Notes under the pieces: model-generated
The model's input: only the letters and a program-made list of their open reading frames with translations
Databases searched by the model: none
What the model was told of the DNA's origin: nothing
Program-made: the position numbers and the translations under genes
From: an uncultured Ruminococcus sp.
Lineage (GTDB): Bacteria > Bacillota > Clostridia > Oscillospirales > Ruminococcaceae
Direction of reading: 5' to 3'
Length of the DNA: 5,070 nt
Assembly: GCA_947177345.1 (NCBI GenBank)
Contig: CAMWUB010000156.1
Location: forward strand, 1-5,070
In this document: positions 1 to 5,070 of the stretch, one piece after another
Layout of the letters: every line of letters starts with the position of its first letter
Numbering within the stretch: position 1 is the stretch's first letter

Positions 1-509
1 CGGATTCCGTACTGATATCTCTGACCGTCAGCGACTATCTCGTGCAAGCTCCTGATTACACCAGCTTGTGAAAGTTTCTGTCCTAAAACGTCGTCACGTA
101 AATCGGCGTGTGCATCGAAGTGAATGATATACAAATCATTATATTTTTCGCTTACCGCCCTGACCTGTCCGAGTGTAACGAGATGTTCACCGCCTATCAT
201 GAATGGAATTTTTCCGTCAGCGAGTATTATTCCGGAACGTTCCTTTATATCGTCAAGAACCTGCTCAGGATTTCCGAATGGTAATTCTAAATCTCCGCTA
301 TCAAAATAAAAATAGTCTGTCAAATCCCTGTCCTGATACGGACTATATGTTTCTATTCCGAAACTTTCATTACGTATTGCCGATGGTGCAAATCTCGTAC
401 CTGCTCTGAAACTCGTTGTACCGTCATAACCTGCTCCGAAAAGAACTATATCCGCTTTTTCGTAATCACAATCGCACGCAATGAACGTATGTATATTTTT
501 ATTCAACAT
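1..509 (-). CDS. speB: Agmatinase (ureohydrolase family), C-terminus cut off by window edge
   Basis: Likely hydrolyses agmatine to putrescine and urea in the cytoplasm with a two-manganese centre, the second step of the arginine route to putrescine. The 169 visible residues carry the first two ureohydrolase metal motifs: GGEH at 106-109 (His109) and HFDAHAD at 130-136 (Asp132, His134, Asp136). The third motif (the DxDxxDP region) and about 115 more residues should lie beyond the left edge, since family members are about 285-300 residues. The ATG at 509 lies inside the end of speE (11-nt overlap), with GAGGAG 10 nt upstream, so translation is probably coupled to speE. Oddity: the segment after the second motif reads KLSQAGVIR, where I expect KLSHA; Gln148 replaces a histidine matching arginase His141 / E. 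coli agmatinase His163. Other ureohydrolases (guanidinobutyrase-like) share these motifs, but the SpeA-SpeD-SpeE context favours agmatinase. Confidence 0.9.
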   Translation of the reverse strand, partial: MLNKNIHTFIACDCDYEKADIVLFGAGYDGTTSFRAGTRFAPSAIRNESFGIETYSPYQDRDLTDYFYFDSGDLELPFGNPEQVLDDIKERSGIILADGKIPFMIGGEHLVTLGQVRAVSEKYNDLYIIHFDAHADLRDDVLGQKLSQAGVIRSLHEIVADGQRYQYGI

Positions 510-1350
510 CTTTTAACAACTCCTCTACATAATTCGGTAACGCAAAAGCTCCGGCGTGAAGTCTCGTATTATAGTACCGTGTATTTATTCCAAGCAGATT
601 CCATGCGGACTGATTCAGGTCACGCACTGGGTGGTACTTCTTTGAAGCAAACCCGAATAACCAGTGTCCTGATGGATATGTAGGTATATGTGCCTGATAT
701 ACCTTGCTTATCGGAAAACTTCCGGTTATGCGTTTATGTGAACGTTGCATAGCTATGGCATCTTCAGTATAGAATGGACTTTCATGCTGATTTACCATTA
801 TGCCGTCTTCGTGTAACGCCTTGAAACAGCTACCATAAAATTCCTTAGTGAAAAGCCCCTCGCCGACACCGAAAGGGTCTGTTGAATCAACTATTATTAC
901 GTCGTATTTATTTTCGCACCGACGTATGTATTTAACGCCGTCCTCATAGAAAATATGTACCCTTTTATCGTCGAAACGGCACGCTGTTGTAGGAAGATAC
1001 TTTTTACTTACTTCTACAACAAGTTCGTCAATTTCCACGAGGTCTATATTTTCGACGCTGTTATAATTTGTAAGTTCACGTATAACACCACCGTCACCAG
1101 CTCCGATTACGAGAATATTTTTCGGGTTCGGGTGTACCGCCATAGGTACGTGTGTTATCATCTCATGATATATAAACTCGTCCTTTTCAGTGAGCATCAT
1201 ATAACCGTCGAGTGTAAGAAACCGTCCGAACTCCTTTGAGTCGAATATATCTATCCGCTGAAATTCACTCTTGCCACTATATAACTGTCTGTCGACTTTT
1301 ATAGAAAATTTAACTTCCGGTGTATGCTTTTCAGTAAACCAAAGTTCCAT
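499..1350 (-). CDS. speE: Spermidine synthase (putrescine aminopropyltransferase)
   Basis: Transfers the aminopropyl group of decarboxylated SAM to putrescine, giving spermidine and methylthioadenosine; cytoplasmic. The 283-residue product has the usual family length. It starts MELWFTEKHTPE, like Bacillus-type SpeE, followed by the N-terminal beta domain (about 1-60) and the Rossmann methyltransferase-like domain. Visible motifs: YHEM at 61-64, the nucleotide-binding VIGAGDGG at 81-88 (usually GGGDGG), VEID at 105-108 whose acidic residue should hold the ribose, EDG at 136-138, VDSTDP at 154-159 with the likely proton-accepting aspartate, QHESPF at 188-193, and PTYPSG at 223-228. The frame stays open 74 codons further upstream, but that stretch lies over the preceding gene. 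The ATG at 1350 has AAAGGA 8 nt upstream and matches the family N-terminus. It begins 16 nt after the preceding gene, and its end overlaps speB. Norspermidine or spermine specificity cannot be excluded from sequence alone. Confidence 0.96.
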   Translation of the reverse strand: MELWFTEKHTPEVKFSIKVDRQLYSGKSEFQRIDIFDSKEFGRFLTLDGYMMLTEKDEFIYHEMITHVPMAVHPNPKNILVIGAGDGGVIRELTNYNSVENIDLVEIDELVVEVSKKYLPTTACRFDDKRVHIFYEDGVKYIRRCENKYDVIIVDSTDPFGVGEGLFTKEFYGSCFKALHEDGIMVNQHESPFYTEDAIAMQRSHKRITGSFPISKVYQAHIPTYPSGHWLFGFASKKYHPVRDLNQSAWNLLGINTRYYNTRLHAGAFALPNYVEELLKDVE

Positions 1351-1358
1351 TAAAAAAA

Positions 1359-1364
1359 TCCTTT
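1359..1364 (-). promoter_or_regulatory. Ribosome binding site deciding the speE start
   Basis: AAAGGA lies 8 nt before the ATG at 1350. It falls in the 16-nt gap after the preceding stop codon and supports the 283-residue start over the longer open frame. Confidence 0.75.
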
Positions 1365-1366
1365 CT

Positions 1367-1774
1367 TTATATTTTAAAATCAAAATCCACGGCAATAATA
1401 TTATACACAAAATCGTATGTAAAAACCTGATAATGTTTGTATAACGATTTATCAAAGTCTCTGCGTACCGGAAGACTTTCAAGCCATTTACTACCCTCGA
1501 CAATATTGAAACAGCTATAATCAAGATGTGCAGAATTGTCAATATTTTCATAGGTATCAAGTTCACATACAAAGTACGTCAGAACCCTGTGAAAAGTAAG
1601 TCTGTATGTAATAAAATCGTCTGTCTTTAATTTTTCCGCAAGATGACCGTTTATTTCTCCCTCAAAAATAAGATTGTCCATATCGTCCTGAGTTACCGTA
1701 TCAATATATATACAGTCACGACCATGAAGTTCACCGAGTTTTTCGGTTTTTACGGAAACTATTTTCTCCTCCAT
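1367..1774 (-). CDS. Hypothetical soluble protein in the polyamine operon
   Basis: I cannot assign a function. The 135-residue product has no signal peptide or membrane segment and is rich in acidic and aromatic residues. Its C-terminal third is the most distinctive part: a SKWLESLP stretch (about 95-102), then YKHYQVFTYDFVYNIIAVDF (about 112-131). Tyr/His-rich C-terminal stretches of this kind resemble, from memory, unnamed hypothetical proteins of Clostridia, but I can name no family. Two ATGs compete. The first (1780) touches the GGAGGT ribosome binding site, too close to use. The second (1774) is 6 nt from it and is the better start. It begins 18 nt after the DUF3592-like gene and ends 16 nt before speE, so it should be co-transcribed with both. 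A role linked to polyamines is suggested by position alone. Confidence 0.8.
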   Translation of the reverse strand: MEEKIVSVKTEKLGELHGRDCIYIDTVTQDDMDNLIFEGEINGHLAEKLKTDDFITYRLTFHRVLTYFVCELDTYENIDNSAHLDYSCFNIVEGSKWLESLPVRRDFDKSLYKHYQVFTYDFVYNIIAVDFDFKI

Positions 1775-1780
1775 TAACAT

Positions 1781-1786
1781 ACCTCC
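1781..1786 (-). promoter_or_regulatory. Ribosome binding site deciding the start at 1774
   Basis: GGAGGT directly abuts the ATG at 1780 but sits 6 nt before the in-frame ATG at 1774. The spacing favours the second ATG and trims two residues from the longest open frame. Confidence 0.75.
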
Positions 1787-1792
1787 GACATA

Positions 1793-2248
1793 TCAGTGTA
1801 CTTTCAATATTACCAGTATTCCGGCTACAAGAAAAACTGCTCCCACTGCAATAAATATTGTACCTATAAATTTAGCGGTCTTGTCGGCAGGTACGTAAAT
1901 TTCTTCCGGTGCTGTCGGATTGACTTTTATTTCCGTTTTTTCGCCGACTTCAAAAAGTGCCGGATTTCGTGATACATTACTTTCCACCCTGTATGATGTT
2001 CCGCCATATTCAAAATTAAAAACCGGTTTATAAGTCGTGGAATAACTATATCCGTGTTTCGATTTGGTTCTTGACCTTAATGGGATATTTTCAACTACTT
2101 CTGCCGTAACCGATTCCGTACATCTTTTTTCACGTCCTTTTAAATCATAATTTGTTGCTATTCCTACAATAATAAAAATTACGGCACAAATTACAAAAAT
2201 AACGCCGACTATTTTAGGATTTCCTGTTTTCTTAACCTTAACCTCCAT
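1793..2248 (-). CDS. DUF3592-like membrane protein with two membrane segments
   Basis: Function unknown. The 151-residue product has a basic N-terminus (MEVKVKKTGNPK), a membrane segment at about 13-32, an exposed domain at about 35-122 and a second membrane segment at about 127-148, ending in a short tail. With positive-inside topology the middle domain would lie outside the membrane. That domain has the pattern of DUF3592 proteins: TAEVVE (48-53), YKPVFNFEYGGTSYRVES (73-90), FEVGEKTEIKVNPTAPEEIYV (about 99-119), a beta-rich fold. This assignment is from pattern recognition, not a profile search. The frame extends to a TTG at 2254, but that codon is 1 nt from AAGGAG, whereas the ATG at 2248 is 7 nt from it. 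It starts 21 nt after the preceding stop and is followed 18 nt later by the next gene, so it belongs to the same transcript. Confidence 0.82.
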   Translation of the reverse strand: MEVKVKKTGNPKIVGVIFVICAVIFIIVGIATNYDLKGREKRCTESVTAEVVENIPLRSRTKSKHGYSYSTTYKPVFNFEYGGTSYRVESNVSRNPALFEVGEKTEIKVNPTAPEEIYVPADKTAKFIGTIFIAVGAVFLVAGILVILKVH

Positions 2249-2255
2249 AAACAAA

Positions 2256-2261
2256 CTCCTT
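2256..2261 (-). promoter_or_regulatory. Ribosome binding site deciding the start at 2248
   Basis: AAGGAG sits 7 nt before the ATG at 2248 and only 1 nt before the alternative TTG at 2254, so the ATG is the likely start. Confidence 0.75.
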
Positions 2262-2269
2262 GTAATATT

Positions 2270-2692
2270 TTATCCTATGTATCTGTGATGTCTCGTATTT
2301 TTCACAATACGCACGCTGAAAAAACCGTCAGTATCAATCAGACTATAATAAATATTGTCCATATATGAAATATGTCCCATAGCTCCGGGATTGACTTCAT
2401 ATGTTGTATAGATGTAATGACCGTCTTTTTCCTGACTGTAAATACTACGACTGCCGGAACGTATCATATAAATAATTCCTGTAATAATATAAACAAAAAC
2501 CATTACGGATAATATTATTTTCTGAAAAACTTTTTTATACTTTCTTACTGAAATCACATTCAGTGCAATCAGCAACAGAAATACAAAATACGCAATAACT
2601 CCGTCGACTTCTATAATACTTCCGTACGCAATAACTATTGAAACAACATCAAGCAAAATAAGTAAAATAAAGTACACTTTTGATTTTGTCAT
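2270..2692 (-). CDS. Hypothetical membrane protein, three membrane segments plus C-terminal tail
   Basis: I do not recognise this 140-residue protein. Three hydrophobic stretches are visible at about 6-26, 31-49 and 57-77. The loop between the second and third (VRKYKK, 49-54) is strongly basic and the N-terminus is MTKSK. The positive-inside rule therefore puts the N-terminus and that loop in the cytoplasm and the last 62 residues outside. The tail is polar and tyrosine-rich (for example GHYIYTTYEVNPGAMGHISY, about 91-110) and ends in a basic NTRHHRYIG. The start is clear: AAGGAG 5 nt before the ATG at 2692, with the stop codon of speA overlapping this site. Translation is probably coupled to speA. 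Being next to another small membrane protein, the two may work together, but that is inference from position. Confidence 0.78.
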   Translation of the reverse strand: MTKSKVYFILLILLDVVSIVIAYGSIIEVDGVIAYFVFLLLIALNVISVRKYKKVFQKIILSVMVFVYIITGIIYMIRSGSRSIYSQEKDGHYIYTTYEVNPGAMGHISYMDNIYYSLIDTDGFFSVRIVKNTRHHRYIG

Positions 2693-2701
2693 ATTAACTC
2701 C

Positions 2702-4153
2702 TTATACAATGACATTCAGATACTCAATGTCAATATCTTCCGTGCCGGTCATGGAGCATCCTTTATCCTTTGCGTATTTTATGTATTCTATGATTTCTTC
2801 CGTAATCAGTTCACCAGGGGCAAGTATCGGTATTCCAGGGGGATAACACATTACAAATTCACTGCATACGTGACCGGCAGACTTTTCAAGCGGTAATGAA
2901 ACTTTATCTGCATAAAATGCTTTCCGTGGTGTTTCAGCTACTATGGGAGTTATATACTCCTGTGTCAACATACCTGCTCCCGATTTCCCGAAACGTCTTT
3001 TTATTTCCGACATTGCACTTATAAGACGTTCTATATCACGTTTCCTGTCTCCTACGGATATGTATGCTAAAATGTTTCCAATATCGCCAAATTCTATCTG
3101 TATATCGTACTCATCTCTGAGCAGGTCATATACTTCGATTCCGGCAAGTCCTACCGGCAAAGTATATACCGAAAGTTTTGAAACGTCAAAATCATATATA
3201 CTATCGCCGTTTATCAGTTCTTTCGAGTATGCATAATATCCGCCTATCGAATTTATTTCAGAACGTGCATACTCTGCCATACTGACCGTTTCCTCAAAAA
3301 TTTCACGTCCGCTTAGGGCAAGCCTTTTTCTTGAAATATCAAGACTTGACAGCAGTAAATATGATGCACTTGTTGTCTGTGTGAGGTTTATAATCTGTCG
3401 CATATAGTCGGAATTTATATTCTTTCCCATAAGCAGAAATGAACTCTGTGTCAGACTTCCGCCGGATTTATGCATACTTACTGATGCCATATCTGCACCG
3501 GCATTCATGGCGGTTATAGGGAAATCTTCACCAAAATAGAAATGCGTTCCGTGTGCTTCGTCTACCAGTACAAGCATACCGTGGGCGTGTGCTATTTCAG
3601 TTATTTTCTTCAGGTCTGAACATATTCCGTAATACGTCGGATTATTCACCAGTATGGCTTTAGCGTCAGGATTTTCTTCAATAGCTTTTTCCACCTGCTC
3701 CACCGACATTCCGAGAGCTATGCCGAGTTGTTTATTTACTTCCGGATTTACATAAACCGGTACGGCATCACACAGAATGAGGGCATTTATAGCACTCCGG
3801 TGGACGTTTCGTGGCATGATTATCTTATCACCACTCTTGCAAGCATACATTATCATACTCTGTACTGCCGAAGTCGTTCCGCCTACCATAAAGAAAACAT
3901 TTTCCGCTCCGAAAGCCTCCGCCGCAAGATATTCCGCATCTTTTATAACTGAAACGGGGTGACACAGATTGTCAAGAGGTTTCATTGAATTAACGTCAAC
4001 GCTCATACAGTCCTCACCTAAAAATTCCGTGAGTTCCATATTACCCCTGCCACGTTTATGCCCCGGTACGTCAAAAGGCACTACTCGCATACGACGTAAT
4101 TTTCTTAAAGCCTCGTATATAGGGGCGTTAATCTGTGAAAGTCCCATTTTCAA
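2702..4153 (-). CDS. speA: Arginine decarboxylase (fold-type I Orn/Lys/Arg decarboxylase family)
   Basis: PLP-dependent decarboxylase, inferred to convert arginine to agmatine in the cytoplasm. Counting from the TTG start (483 residues), visible features are the N-terminal PFDVPGHKRG (26-35), the cofactor-phosphate loop GGTTSA (91-96), NNPTYYG (170-176), the DEAHG motif (198-202) whose aspartate contacts the PLP ring nitrogen, SMHKSGGSLTQSS (226-238) with the PLP-binding Lys229, and the C-terminal-domain motif YPPGIPILAPGE (437-448). The length fits the short Gram-positive form that lacks the N-terminal wing domain of AdiA/CadA. Arginine specificity rests on agmatinase in the same operon; lysine or ornithine cannot be excluded from motifs. 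Start is uncertain. ATG 4159 is 1 nt from GGAAGG, TTG 4153 is 7 nt, and ATG 4147 is 13 nt; I chose the best spacing. All choices overlap the end of speD, indicating coupling. Confidence 0.92.
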   Translation of the reverse strand: MKMGLSQINAPIYEALRKLRRMRVVPFDVPGHKRGRGNMELTEFLGEDCMSVDVNSMKPLDNLCHPVSVIKDAEYLAAEAFGAENVFFMVGGTTSAVQSMIMYACKSGDKIIMPRNVHRSAINALILCDAVPVYVNPEVNKQLGIALGMSVEQVEKAIEENPDAKAILVNNPTYYGICSDLKKITEIAHAHGMLVLVDEAHGTHFYFGEDFPITAMNAGADMASVSMHKSGGSLTQSSFLLMGKNINSDYMRQIINLTQTTSASYLLLSSLDISRKRLALSGREIFEETVSMAEYARSEINSIGGYYAYSKELINGDSIYDFDVSKLSVYTLPVGLAGIEVYDLLRDEYDIQIEFGDIGNILAYISVGDRKRDIERLISAMSEIKRRFGKSGAGMLTQEYITPIVAETPRKAFYADKVSLPLEKSAGHVCSEFVMCYPPGIPILAPGELITEEIIEYIKYAKDKGCSMTGTEDIDIEYLNVIV

Positions 4154-4907
4154 AAACATTCCTTCCGCTGAAAATTTCTATCATCTCACGTCTAAGACTG
4201 TTTGTTATTGCAAGCCGGTTACGTGGTGAGAGTTCCCGAACATCTGTATTAAACAAATAATTCTGTAATTCTATTTCCTTTATTAACATCTTTGTATGAA
4301 ACATATTAGCCTGATATACATTTATATCTACAGCGTCGTATCTTTCGAGTATCTCATCATTGATATAGTCCTGTATAGATGTTATATCATGGTCTATGAA
4401 AAGTTTCTGACCGGATACGCTACGTGTAAAGCCTCTTACTCTGTAATCCATTGTTATTATATCGGAATCAAAACTGTTTATCAGATAGTCGAGGGCTGTG
4501 AGTGGTGTTATTTTTCCGCAAGTCGCAACATCTATATCTACTCGGAAAGTCGCTATATTCGTATCGGGGTGGTATTCCGGATAGGTATGAACTGTTACGT
4601 GACTTTTATCGAGATGTGCTATAGTCTCACTGCCAGCCGGAATCATGGTATCATCGGCGATAAGAAATGTTGCAGATGCTCCTTGCGGGTCATAATCCTG
4701 TCGGGAAATACTCAGGACTTTTGCACCTATCATTGTGGTAAGAGTGGTCATTATTTCGGTTATGCGTTCTGAATTGTATGCCTTGTCGATATATGCTATG
4801 TAGTCTAACTGTGCTTTCGGAGTTTTTGCGTAACATACATCATATATATTGAAACTCAATGACTTTGTAAGGTTATTGAATCCGTAAAGTTTTAATTTAT
4901 TTTCCAT
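4128..4907 (-). CDS. speD: S-adenosylmethionine decarboxylase proenzyme, proteobacterial-type large form
   Basis: Pyruvoyl enzyme that decarboxylates SAM to supply the aminopropyl donor for SpeE. The 259-residue product aligns nearly end to end with my recollection of the 264-residue E. coli SpeD: near-identical N-terminus (LKLYGFNNLTKSLSFNIYD), RQDYDPQGAS (69-78), and AHLDKSHVTVHTYPE (97-111) with the self-cleavage site Lys101-Ser102. Ser102 becomes the pyruvoyl group. Cys130 (ATCGKITPL) matches E. coli Cys140, and DYRVRGFTR and the FHTKML region are also present. It is not the small (about 125-residue) Bacillus/Thermotoga type. The ATG at 4907 has GAGGTGA 4 nt upstream and gives the conserved N-terminus. 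First gene of the operon as seen here; its stop lies within the start of speA. The C-terminus extends slightly beyond the E. coli form after GRN (ends NGTFTD). Confidence 0.97.
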   Translation of the reverse strand: MENKLKLYGFNNLTKSLSFNIYDVCYAKTPKAQLDYIAYIDKAYNSERITEIMTTLTTMIGAKVLSISRQDYDPQGASATFLIADDTMIPAGSETIAHLDKSHVTVHTYPEYHPDTNIATFRVDIDVATCGKITPLTALDYLINSFDSDIITMDYRVRGFTRSVSGQKLFIDHDITSIQDYINDEILERYDAVDINVYQANMFHTKMLIKEIELQNYLFNTDVRELSPRNRLAITNSLRREMIEIFSGRNVFENGTFTD

Positions 4908-4911
4908 ATTT

Positions 4912-4918
4912 TCACCTC
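4912..4918 (-). promoter_or_regulatory. speD ribosome binding site
   Basis: GAGGTGA lies 4 nt before the speD ATG. Its first bases overlap the TGA stop of a possible 19-codon leader frame, which could link leader translation to speD initiation. Confidence 0.7.
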
Positions 4919-4921
4919 ATA

Positions 4922-5006
4922 AAGTTATAACATAAAATAAAATGCACATACAGGTTTCATCAACCGGTACGTGCATGAAAATACATATAATTATGCATTA
5001 TAACTT
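4922..5006. repeat. 85-bp imperfect palindrome with CATA on both sides
   Basis: The plus strand begins AAGTTATAA (4922-4930) and ends with its exact reverse complement TTATAACTT (4998-5006). The arms pair for five more bases (CATAA) after a 2-nt bulge, then diverge, and pair again as the inner hairpin at 4942-4976. CATA lies immediately outside both ends (4918-4921 and 5007-5010), like a 4-bp target duplication. This could be a small MITE-like element, or simply leader and promoter sequence in AT-rich DNA. The right terminus contains the candidate -10 box of speD. One copy only in this window. Confidence 0.4.
4942..4976 (-). promoter_or_regulatory. Strong leader hairpin with U-rich tail upstream of speD
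   Basis: Two 15-nt arms (4962-4976 and 4942-4956 in transcript order) flank a 5-nt loop (GAUGA). In minus-strand RNA the stem has 13 Watson-Crick pairs, one G-U pair and one C-U mismatch. On the plus strand the G-U becomes an A-C mismatch, so the structure suits the speD-direction transcript better. It is followed by UUUAUUUUAUG, a broken U tract like a weak intrinsic terminator. It sits 35 nt before speD, so it may be an attenuator or mRNA-stabilising structure of the leader, or the terminator of a gene beyond the right edge. No known riboswitch class is recognised. Confidence 0.55.
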
Positions 5007-5026
5007 CATATTGGTTTCAGAGTCTA
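4997..5026 (-). promoter_or_regulatory. Candidate sigma-A promoter of the speD operon
   Basis: A perfect TATAAT lies at 4997-5002 on the minus strand, preceded 18 nt upstream by TAGACT (5021-5026), a 4/6 match to TTGACA. A start near 4990 would give a leader of about 83 nt containing the hairpin. AT-rich DNA yields TATAAT by chance, the -35 is weak and no extended TG is present, so this is a candidate only. The rest of 5027-5070 holds no gene I can support. Confidence 0.4.
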
Positions 5027-5070
5027 TATAAGCAAAGATTACCTTTTACTACTCTTATTGACCTTTCACA

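Noticed and set aside
124..1239. Several short plus-strand open frames opposite speB and speE
   Set aside because: All are antisense to clear enzyme genes and none encodes a recognisable motif.
1351..1572. N-terminal 74-codon extension of speE with a hydrophobic stretch resembling a membrane anchor
   Set aside because: It overlaps the preceding hypothetical gene on the same strand and lacks a ribosome binding site. The known SpeE N-terminus begins at 1350 behind a good site.
4296..4772. 158-codon open frame on the plus strand
   Set aside because: It lies entirely antisense to the strongly conserved speD. Its composition (runs of Tyr, Ile, Cys) is typical of a shadow frame.
5058..5063. TTGACC on the plus strand as a -35 box of a divergent promoter
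   Set aside because: The matching -10 would lie beyond the window, so it cannot be supported.
5017..5070. Minus-strand frame open from the right edge to a TGA at 5017-5019, possibly the end of an upstream gene
   Set aside because: Only 17 codons are visible and nothing is recognisable. If real, it would make the hairpin at 4942-4976 that gene's terminator, so it is noted as an alternative.
1..5070. CRISPR arrays, tRNA or rRNA genes, insertion-sequence transposases
   Set aside because: No regularly spaced direct repeats, tRNA-like cloverleaf signals or transposase motifs were seen on either strand.

Overview
The window is a single minus-strand gene cluster for polyamine synthesis. It reads from right to left and contains no convincing plus-strand gene. 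The low GC content, strong AGGAGG-type ribosome binding sites, tight gene packing and protein similarities suggest a low-GC Gram-positive of the Clostridia. A Ruminococcus-like gut organism is a guess only.

Transcription order: a 163-bp upstream region (4908-5070) with a putative promoter and a strong hairpin; speD (S-adenosylmethionine decarboxylase, proteobacterial-type large form); speA (fold-type I Orn/Lys/Arg decarboxylase, inferred to act on arginine), overlapping the end of speD; three small genes of unknown function at 2270-2692 (three membrane segments plus a tail), 1793-2248 (DUF3592-like, two membrane segments) and 1367-1774 (soluble); speE (spermidine synthase); and speB (agmatinase), overlapping the end of speE and cut off by the window's left edge after 169 residues.

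The four recognised enzymes make a complete route. SpeA turns arginine into agmatine, SpeB turns agmatine into putrescine and urea, SpeD turns S-adenosylmethionine into decarboxylated SAM, and SpeE joins the aminopropyl group to putrescine to give spermidine. All gaps between genes are 20 bp or less or are overlaps, and no terminator is visible between them, so one transcript with translational coupling is likely.

Points worth a second look: three non-biosynthetic genes in the middle of the pathway operon; a leader hairpin with a U-rich tail before speD; an 85-bp imperfect palindrome around it with CATA at both edges; a possible 19-codon leader peptide ending at the speD ribosome binding site; and a glutamine in SpeB where ureohydrolases normally carry a catalytic histidine. 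Otherwise this is a recognisable pathway, and I see no clearly new system.
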